From contig SKCR01051197.1 of NCBI GenBank assembly GCA_019454045.1, positions 124,001-188,000 on the forward strand: a DNA stretch of 64,000 nt, read 5' to 3'. The notes below the pieces were generated by a model, which was not told the origin of the DNA, searched no databases, and saw only the letters and a list, made by a program, of their open reading frames with translations. Below are positions 56,691 through 64,000 of this stretch, one piece after another (the first letter of the stretch is position 1; the number at the start of each line of letters is the position of its first letter). The stretch is from Zanthoxylum bungeanum (Eukaryota; Streptophyta; Magnoliopsida; Sapindales; Rutaceae). Made by a program: the position numbers and the translations under genes.

Positions 56691-57231
56691 ATATAAATAA
56701 AAAATAGAAACGAAACAATCAAAGAAAAAATCAGAAAAATTAGAAAAAAATTATTCCATTGCTACAAAAAGGTGCGAAATCTGATAGAACTTTAGGACAA
56801 AAATATTACTCTCTTATCAACTGCACTTATGACTGCTGTGGGCAAAAATGAGTTGTTTAATATTATGTTGGCTGTGTTTATGAAGAATGGTAAAAATGAT
56901 CGGAGAATTTACTTATTTGGTAATTTAGAATGAAACAAAACAACTAGTAACTTGGAGTATAAGTTTCACCTGATTAGTTACTAACTTCTTTATTCTCTTT
57001 TCGCTTGTCTTTTTGCTTTTGTGTGCATTAGTTTTAATACCTTTTTACTTTTGTAAAATGTATGTGGGTATCATTGCTGTAAACCCTCACGAGACTACAA
57101 CTCGTCCACTAGGGACACCTAGGGGTTTAAAGGCTTGTTACATATGCTAAATGCAACCGTGATCCCTACGAAAGTGGCTTAGTTAATTTATTTATGTTAT
57201 TTTATGTTTTGCTCGAGGACTAGCAAAATGT

Positions 57232-57244
57232 TAGGCTTGGGGTG
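57232..57244 (+). promoter_or_regulatory. GyG1 polypurine tract
   Basis: TAGGCTTGGGGTG directly before the 3' LTR (TGATGAG). Confidence 0.75.
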
Positions 57245-59380
57245 TGATGAGTGGTAAAACTATCACTATTTCCCACTCATTTAACCTAATATATTGTATA
57301 GTTTCTTGAGTTATGTGAATATTTTGATGTGTTTTGTGTTATTTTGTAGATAAATAAAGTTTCAAGACATTCTGGAGGTGATTTGGGGCAAAATAGGAAA
57401 AATTGGCAAAAAGGGCATTTCGGTAAATTGTCCGCGTCGCGACGCATAACGTGCACCAGATCTGCTAACATGCGTCGGGTCAACGGGTCAGAATTTTAGA
57501 AGTTTGACTTTGCTAAAATGCGCCGTGCCACGTGTCACCATCACAGCCGAGCTACTAACGTGCTCCGTGCCACGTGTCGCAATCCTACGGTGCCGACACT
57601 CACAATTGCCACGTGTGCCACGTGTCATCCATGTCATCACCACGTCATCGGTCAACAGTCAACTTTGCCACGCGTCGTGCCACGTCATCGTCCACGTCAG
57701 AAGGTCAACCGAGTCAACATGCCACGTCATCATCAGCCAATCACGCCTTGACACGTGTCGCAATCCTACGGTGCCGACAATTGATCTCAGCCGTCTTGCC
57801 ACGTCAGCATAATAATTGAGCTCTTAGCCGCCTTGCCACGTGTCGCCTTATCCTCTTAGCCGCCTCGCAACGTGTCAAGCCGAGAGCATGCCACGACTCA
57901 CTGTTCTGGCGTAGCGACGCTAAAGGCTCTAGAGTCGCGACGCTGGAAGCTTACCCGCGCCTATAAATTGAGCTCGAGATTTCAGATTTTGTTGTACCAT
58001 TCTCTCCCATTTCTTTGATGTAAATAGGGAGTTCTTCTCTCTCTAAGTTTCGTTTTAATTTTTAGTTTTTAGTTTTGTAATAATTTTAATTACGTTTTGT
58101 AATAATAGTAATTTACTTTCTTACTTTTTACAGTTTTTACTATTCATCATGAGGAGGTAACTTCCCCAGCTAGGGTGAAAGGTAATTCTTTTACTATTGC
58201 TATTTAGATTAATCTCCCTTAAAAATAATATATTCACTATTTAAAATTTGACTTAATCAGGATACCGCTATATTGGTCGGTTGGTAATTTAATTTTAATA
58301 TGATTTAAACCTAACTAATCAAGGATACCGCCAGATTGGTCGGTTGGTAATTTAAATTGGTTCCGCCTTTATGGCTGGTTATTGACAAATATTGCCGCCT
58401 TAATGGCTGTTTGGACTTAATTTGACTTAATCAGGATACCGCCAGATTGGTCTGTTGGTAATATTATCACAAGTTTATATATTATTTTATGGGAGATATC
58501 TAAATTAGTAGTAGTAAAAGTAATTCCTTTTACCTTAGCATTTATTTTATTGTAATTTACCTTTCAGTATTTACTTTACTGCAATTACTTTTCAGCACTG
58601 TTACTTTATGGTTTTTACTTTTAAGTTTTTACTAGCTCTAGTTATGTGTCATAACTAAGTTAGTTATCTAGGGTTGTGATGAAATCCAATATCACCGGTT
58701 TATAAGGGTTAGATTATAATTTGGGTAATATAAAGATTTATTTATTGAGTCTTAATCTTAATGCTCTTTAATTAACTGGCCATTAATTAAATTGACTAGG
58801 TAAACTTAAAATGAACTAAACATAGGGATTTTAAGTTTAGGACCTTAGACTCAATAGCCCACGATCTTCCTTGAGGATAGATAACCCTTTAATAGATTTA
58901 CTTACAGGATAGGAATATACCTGTCGGGCGGGGGTAGCCATAATTGGAACTTAATCTTAATGAATCTAGGTAATTTGGTTGACATAGACATATGGTTCAA
59001 TTGGATTATACTAGGTATTTGTAATTGACCATCGGAAGAGGCTTTTACATAATTTAGTGTTCCAGGTTAATAAATCAATATTTTACCCAACTATAAGATA
59101 ACCACTTCATCTTTAAAATGATATTGCAAAGAAATCACAACCCTAGATTGTATTTAATATTGAATTTTCTTAAAATCTACTTTCGAACAATTTTATTTAC
59201 TTGTCTTTAAATTTAGAATCATCGCCATTTCAAATCAATTAAACAACCTGTTAGATACTAGTAATCATTTGACCTCATAAAATTAATAGCCTAGGTATTA
59301 AGTCCTCGTGGGATCGATACTTTTTATACTACTTGAATGATATGTACGCTTGCGTTATACGTGTGTGTTTACGCCGGTCA
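57245..59380 (+). mobile_element. GyG1 3' LTR
   Basis: 2136 bp, TGATGAGTGG to CGCCGGTCA, followed by ATAGA. Contains the G-box array (57531-57865), TATA box (57962), and the three 20-bp-core repeats (58256-58460). The frames at 57504-57819 are shadows of the G-box array. Confidence 0.93.
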
Positions 59381-59385
59381 ATAGA

Positions 59386-60275
59386 CAACGTCCTCAGAGA
59401 ATGTCTAGCATCAAAGTTAGAGGAACTTTCAAAATGCATATTCCAACTAAAATCCTTTCTTTTGAACAACATATCTAAATCAGACTCAAAGTGTGTGTGT
59501 GAATAATTCTGCAAACAGCTTCGATTCTAAGTTGTCAACTCGGTGATTTCGTCTCAACTCTCAGTAGTTAATGGGTCAAACAAATCTGAGTATCTAAAAT
59601 TGTTGTGTCTACTACAATCAGCATATGTGAGGTATGTGATTTTTCTGAAATTTTTTATTTATTTATATACAACATCTTTGAACCATGTAGCGAGCTTTGG
59701 GTCAGTGGCTCCCAAACCAGATAGTTTTAGGGCACTAGGTGTTAAAACACCCCTACAGACTTAATCACTCGGATCTCGGATGTTTAATAAAATAACACAA
59801 GCTTTCCCGTTTGACGCGAACTATCACTGCTTACTGAGGCAAGATGCCCGATTATTAAATACTTGCTTGTTTATTTTCTTTTTCTTTTTCTTTTTCTTTT
59901 TTTTTACATACCTCACATAATAAATAATTATAGACAGAAACAGAAACTCAGACAAATGGTCATTCATCAACCACCAATTATTTTAACTAGTAACTTTGTT
60001 AATTCCTTATTATCTAACTGCTTACAAAACTATTTTTACAAGTACGCACGAGTCTTACCTAGATATGAAATTCAAAATAGGGATAAAAGTGAAATTAGCA
60101 TTTATCTTATCCTATAACTTTTTAACTAAAAAATAATCAATTCATCGGATTTTTTTTTTAAAGCACACACAATCACACAAAATACGGAAGATAAAAATGC
60201 TGAAATAAAACACACGACATGCAGAAAAAAAAAATTTTAATGGAATTTTGAAAAAATTAAAATCAAGTAACCCAC
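59386..60275 (-). other. GyG2 3' internal non-coding region
   Basis: Between motif 2 and the GyG1 insertion. Holds one unit of the 118-bp repeat (59690-59790) and a CTTTTT-rich tract (59874-59900). The small frames (59543-59764, 59863-60117) are not supported. Confidence 0.7.
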
Positions 60276-60310
60276 ACCCCCAAACCTAAATCTAGCATTG
60301 TCCCTAATGT
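60276..60310 (-). promoter_or_regulatory. Conserved motif 2 in GyG2
   Basis: Minus strand ACATTAGGGACAATGCTAGA followed by TTTAGGTTTGGGGG. It matches 55958-55992 in GyG1 with a few changes; the hairpin is less perfect. Confidence 0.78.
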
Positions 60311-60618
60311 GTTTCAAAACAAAAATTAAAAGAAGGGAACAATAGTACCTGAGTTCAGTCATCGGCCTCCTCATCCTCGCTATCGTCCTCTGGCGGGTCA
60401 GGGAATTCTGGAATATCAATGTGCAAATTCTGAGCCATTTGTTGAAGTGCTTGGCCAATTGCTCTGTTATACTGAATTATGTAATCCACACGAGTTCCCA
60501 GTCACCAAACTTCATGTGATATGGTGCGAGGCTGTGATGATATTTGTGGTGGTTGAGGCGGTTGCTGTGCAGGTGAAGAATAAGATGATCCAGCATGAGC
60601 TTGTCTCTCTGTATGGAA

Positions 60619-61395
60619 TTACCGGATGATATGGGCTGTTATTGTAGTCGTGGGATGTGTTATCTCCTCTCTACGGTCGACAGCGACCCTGGCCAATGTG
60701 CACAAAGATGAAATCAGGTAGCAGTATAACGGACATGTCTGTGTTGATCTCGCAGCCCATGCTATATTGGTAGCAATCAGTCGACCAACATTGATTGTAT
60801 AGCCTTCCAGTATGCAGTACAACGAAATCATCAGTTCCTTTGTGACATGAGTAATGTGAGTTCCAGGTAATAAAGTTCTTGTAAGAAAGTGGAACCATAC
60901 TTTTACTTCAGGTTTCAGAAACCTTGAACTCATCTTCAAATGTTCCTCGTTGCTGCTCATGACCCACGTAGTATTAGGGATGCACAAGGTCTCCGTTAGA
61001 TGAGTGATGTCGAGTTCTTCTTTTATCACCGAATAGTCATCCACTTCTATATCTGATAACCCATAGAACCCATTTATAGTCGATTCGTCAAACCTCACTT
61101 GTTGTCCACTTACTATAACCACATATGCTTGATGCTCGTAAGCATTAGCATAAAACTCTCATACTATAGCAACCGAAGTGGGGTGAGGCTGCTGGCAAAG
61201 CTTATGTGATTGCCTGGTAGAAATTATTCTATCTATGTCAGGGAATAGTCCGTAATGGATTTCAAAACCCCTCTCTATAATAACTTTTTTGTTCATTCCC
61301 TCTTCGTATCTTATTTCTGCCGCTGCTGAAATAAATTTGGTATCGTAAAAAATAGGTCCGGCAAATGATGAAGCCCTAGATCTTTTCGGTGCCAT
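60619..61395 (-). pseudogene. GyG2 cargo ORF, putative plant transposon protein family
   Basis: One frame of about 258 codons from ATG at 61395 (MAPKRSRASSFAGPIFYDTK), with a single TGA at 61159-61161. Readable parts: VIIERGFEIHYGLFPDIDRI, EFYANAYEHQAYVVIVSGQQ, VRFDESTINGFYGLSDIEVD, WFHFLTRTLLPGTHITHVTK and LYCILEGYTINVGRLIATNI. This REFYAN / VRFD-INxFYGL pattern is what databases call putative plant transposon protein or the Athila ORF-1-like domain, common in non-autonomous Gypsy elements. Biochemical role unknown. It occupies the slot between motifs 1 and 2 that in GyG1 contains the unknown ORF and LOG. The single stop may be recent. Confidence 0.78.
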
Positions 61396-62514
61396 TTTTC
61401 AGTAAAAAATTTGACATAATCTCCTCTAAAAACTCAAGATTTTCCTAAATTCACAACAACGCCGATCTTTGCCTCCAAATCTACGAAATTCAATCAATTT
61501 TTGTTTATCTTTTCCACACTTCCAAATATCAAAATATCCAATTTCACCATACAAATCAACCACAAACTTTCATAAATTTTTGGCTATCCCCCTTCACTGC
61601 CAAAATTTCAAATCCAGTTTTAACAAATTTCACCACACAAAATACCACAAAACCCCACAATTTTCGGTTATCCTCCTTGTAAATTCGGAAATTTAAGAGA
61701 TAATGAAGAGTTCAAGAACGATTTTACCAGAACGAAAATGGTGATCTTGTTGCTGGAAGAACCGGATCTGACGATTGAGGGTCTCGGCCATGGTTTCGAG
61801 GGAGAGAGGGTGGTCTCGGCCGTAGGTGTCTTGGTTGTGTGTGATTGTTTCGACCGTGAGAGATGGTCTCGGTGAAGGTCTTGGCCGTCGGTGGGAGAAA
61901 TTAGTGGGTCTTGGTTGTCGGTTATATGGCTCAACAGTGGGTGAAATCGAGAGAGATGATTGGACTTTGTAGCTTGTTTGTGTGTTTTGATGAGTTTAGA
62001 AGACTTTTGGTTGTTGGTTTGGTGATTGGAGAGTCGGTTTTCAGAGGAAAAGTTGAGAGGAAATGGCGAAAAATGGAAGAGAAAATTGAGATCTGTGCGG
62101 TGGCTACTGGTTTATGACCAATTATCGAACGCGCGTCGTGAAGTGAAATTTATTCTTGCGTCGCGACGCTGGTTTTTTAGGGTTATGGTTGTGTCTTGAG
62201 GTTTCTGTGTCGCAACTCGCAGGGTTTTCGTGTCGCGACGCGAGATATATATATATTTTTTTGGTAAAACCAAGTCTTTTGATGAATAAATCCATGGGAC
62301 GTGTCTCAAGAGATGACTCCTTACTCGGCCGTCTTTACTGGATTAACTTTATATCCTCGTGATTTTGTAAAATTTATTATGTGAAAATCCCGCTTGAACT
62401 AGCTTGCTTTGTCCTGAAATATTCGTCTTTATTTTTCCTGCAAAAATAACACAAAATTAAAAATAATTCTACAACATGTATACACAAAACAATTAAAATA
62501 AATAATTAAAATTA
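61396..62514 (-). other. GyG2 non-coding stretch between motif 1 and cargo ORF
   Basis: No credible gene. Contains GGTCTCGGCCG-like repeats (61780-61900, plus strand) and TCGCGA palindromes at 62158-62169 and 62232-62239. It may be the leader or an intron of the cargo transcript, but no signal proves this. Confidence 0.6.
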
Positions 62515-62548
62515 TTGCATGGGTTGCCTCCCTGTTAGCGCTAAATTT
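62515..62548 (-). promoter_or_regulatory. Conserved motif 1 in GyG2
   Basis: Minus strand TTTAGCGCTAACAGGGAGGC followed by AACCCATGCAA. Compare 54341-54374. Confidence 0.82.
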
Positions 62549-62583
62549 TTCATCTTCAGCCAGACTTGACTGAAATCCATCTG

Positions 62584-62802
62584 TCAATGAGGTTTCAGTG
62601 TTGTTTTGGATGTCATATTAAAGACATTCCCATGTGCGTTGCTTTTGAAGGGTCTCTTCCAACGGTAAGGTGGTAAAAAGAGTTTTGTCTCATTCAGTGC
62701 TTGTGCCATTTTGTTGATCTTTATTGCTCCAGTGGTTTCTAAAAAGAAAGAAAGAAAATCAGGAGGTCTCGTATTGTGCTTGACTTGGAATGGGGGTTCC
62801 AT
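62584..62802 (-). pseudogene. C-terminal part of the GyG2 gag-side ORF
   Basis: Open 72 codons (MEPPFQVKHNTRPPDFLSFF, then FLPPYRWKRPFKSNAHGNVF) ending just before motif 1. It probably belongs with the gag-like frame 63868-63016, separated by frame breaks near 62830-63010. No known domain; placed by position. Confidence 0.4.
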
Positions 62803-63015
62803 TATATCATGCTTTTGGGCGATATATTTAATTCATACTCCCCAAAACAGTGATATTTCGCCTGAATTCACTGGATCTTCAATAAAGTCAGAAATTTGCT
62901 CCTCCATTTTCTCTGCTTCTTGCTCCACCTTTTCTTCACATATATAATTTAGGATTTCCGCATTCAATTCTTCATCTGTCTTCTGTGAAATGCATGCTCT
63001 ATAAGTGTCACCTTG

Positions 63016-63868
63016 AGGAATGTAAAGAAATGTCAGATTTTAGGTCTTTATCCTCTGATATGACTGAAATGAATGGTTCAGGTAGATCTTCTTCAAACAT
63101 CAATGCAATGGACGCTCCAAGATCTTCATTTTGAGGATACAGAGTTCCATCCTCAATTGTTGTTGGTGTAGTTGGTACAAATAACTCAGCCTATTCATCA
63201 GAGTCGGAATCTGAATAATAAAAGTCAAACATAGACTTTACCGGTTCGGGTTCCTGAACTGATACCTCTGGTTCCTGATACTGCTCAGCCTCGTCCTCTG
63301 CTAATGTATCACCGCGAAATGCTTGGTACTCAAAGGCTTCGTCAGTTTCATCTGAAAATGTTTCTTGTGGTATGTAGCTCTGGTTTTCTGTTAATTGTCT
63401 CTTTTTTTCTGTCATTCTCTAAATGGATGCTGATTGTCTCTGAATACTTTTGAGTTGATTCTGGAATGTTTCAAGCATTGTATCCAACTTTTCATCTCAT
63501 TTCTTGAACCAATCTTTGAGCATGTCAATCATCCGATCTTCTTCTGATGGTTCTGATTGTTGATGAAGATCGTAGGTAGATGGTGGATAAGATGGAAAAT
63601 GTGATGGTTCTTCGTACCTTGAATGATTCCAATAATTTTGCCACTCTGAAAGGTATATACATTGATTGCTCGGGTGGTTACCATCACATATCACACATCT
63701 CCCCATTTCGTTCTGATGCGCAAATGCAGTATTGCTTGATTCTGACATCCAGTGATAGTTGTTGGGTTGGACAACAGGCCTCTGAAAACCGGACTGTTGC
63801 TCCGAGATTTGGGGTGTATCTTCTTCTAGTAAAGCTCGTGATCTCTCAATCTCCCAATAATGTTCCAT
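63016..63868 (-). pseudogene. GyG2 gag-like ORF with CCHC-type knuckle
   Basis: One frame from ATG 63868 with stops at 63497, near 63420 and at 63191, otherwise open to about 63016. The N-terminus is MEHYWEIERSRALLEEDTPQ. CVICDGNHPSNQC (residues about 58-70) is a CX2CX3HX4C knuckle of the CxxCGGxH type found in plant Athila-like gag. A Ser/Pro/Gln region follows, then acidic stretches (ETFSDETDEAFEYQ, YSDSDSDE). The large capsid domain seen in GyG1 gag is absent, so this is a reduced gag. It directly follows the primer site. The plus-strand frame at 63580-63915 is a shadow. Confidence 0.65.
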
Positions 63869-63967
63869 TTTTCAACCACCTGAAAACAAAAGAAAGAAAT
63901 AAAAATTACAGATAAAAATAAAGAAAATTAGATACAAGTAAATTAGATAGCTTCAAAATTAATAAGT

Positions 63968-63984
63968 CCCCGGCAACGGCGCCA
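63968..63984 (-). promoter_or_regulatory. GyG2 primer-binding site (tRNA-Asp)
   Basis: Minus strand TGGCGCCGTTGCCGGGG, identical to GyG1 and six bases from the LTR end. Confidence 0.93.
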
Positions 63985-63990
63985 AAAACT

Positions 63991-64000
63991 TGACCGGTGT
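63991..64000 (-). mobile_element. GyG2 5' LTR, terminal 10 bp
   Basis: Minus strand ACACCGGTCA. The GyG1 LTR ends ACGCCGGTCA. The rest of the LTR lies beyond the window. Confidence 0.85.

Larger units (their letters stand above)
46766..59380 (+). mobile_element. GyG1: full-length Ty3/Gypsy (Athila-like) element carrying extra genes, target duplication ATAGA
   Basis: 12,615 bp. TGATGAGTGG at 46766, CGCCGGTCA at 59380, and ATAGA at both flanks (46761-46765, 59381-59385). Order: 5' LTR, tRNA-Asp primer site, gag, protease, RT, RNase H, integrase, conserved motif 1, unknown ORF, LOG-like gene, conserved motif 2, tandem repeats, polypurine tract, 3' LTR. Domain order PR-RT-RH-INT is Ty3/Gypsy; the tRNA-Asp primer, gag signature (AAAGGALM) and DLGASVNLM protease are Athila-like. 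It is inserted in the related element GyG2 in the opposite orientation. About ten stops or frameshifts in gag-pol make it non-autonomous now. Confidence 0.93.
59381..64000 (-). mobile_element. GyG2: Gypsy element of the GyG1 family, pol-less, continues beyond the window
   Basis: Minus-strand order from the right edge: last 10 bp of the 5' LTR (63991-64000), tRNA-Asp primer site, gag-like ORF, motif 1, transposon-protein ORF, motif 2, repeat block, then the GyG1 insertion and the remaining 3' end at 46015-46765. There is no RT, RNase H or integrase between the gag-like ORF and motif 1, a gap of only about 0.5 kb, so the element is non-autonomous and would depend on a relative such as GyG1. Confidence 0.88.

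Noticed and set aside
1..64000. CRISPR arrays, bacterial operons, rRNA and tRNA genes
   Set aside because: Repeats found are LTRs, tandem units or dispersed leader motifs; tRNA-like strings are short primer-binding sites without tRNA folds.

Overview
This is plant nuclear DNA (probably eudicot; species not identifiable from the window) made almost entirely of nested LTR retrotransposons. No intact host gene is visible. Evidence for a plant genome is the presence of Copia and Ty3/Gypsy elements with plant-type primer-binding sites (initiator tRNA-Met for the Copia-like elements, tRNA-Asp for the Gypsy elements), Athila-like gag/pol, and a plant LOG (cytokinin-activating) gene copy. For reference I name the elements CopA0, CopA1, CopA2 (one Copia family), CopB (another Copia), LardD (large non-coding element), GyG1 and GyG2 (one Gypsy family).

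Layout. 1-16669: CopA0 on the minus strand (leader 1-1467, LTR 1468-2192 and 15893-16669) is split by CopA1 on the plus strand (2193-15892, target duplication CCCGG). CopA1 holds three LTRs and two decayed internal regions in tandem. 16670-18011: unassigned repeat-like DNA. 18017-41951: CopB (target duplication ATTAA). LardD (target duplication GTGGT) sits in the CopB 3' LTR and CopA2 (target duplication CATAG/CATAA) sits in the LardD 3' LTR. A later inversion of about 22590-29913 flipped the middle of this stack, and reversing it on paper restores every element and every target duplication. 41957-46014: a 488-bp direct repeat, small relics and an LTR-like fragment. 46015-64000: GyG2 on the minus strand (5' LTR just off the right edge) is split by full-length GyG1 on the plus strand (46766-59380, target duplication ATAGA).

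The most interesting part is the 3' third of the two Gypsy elements. Both carry, after the pol position, the conserved string GGGAGGCAACCC and later a GACATTGGGGACAATGTC-type string followed by a GGTTTGGGGG tract. Between these marks GyG1 carries an unrecognised Cys-containing ORF plus an intronless, twice-interrupted copy of a LOG cytokinin riboside 5'-monophosphate phosphoribohydrolase gene. GyG2 carries a different ORF of the kind annotated as putative plant transposon protein. The interval therefore behaves like an interchangeable cargo slot. The Gypsy LTRs also hold dense arrays of G-box/ABRE-like CACGTG motifs upstream of a TATA box and recurrent CG-rich TCGCGA palindromes.

All pol genes carry frameshifts or stops, so no element in the window looks autonomous as it stands. 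Element boundaries marked by TG...CA ends plus target duplications are exact; boundaries of truncated LTRs and inversion breakpoints are good to roughly 10-30 bp.
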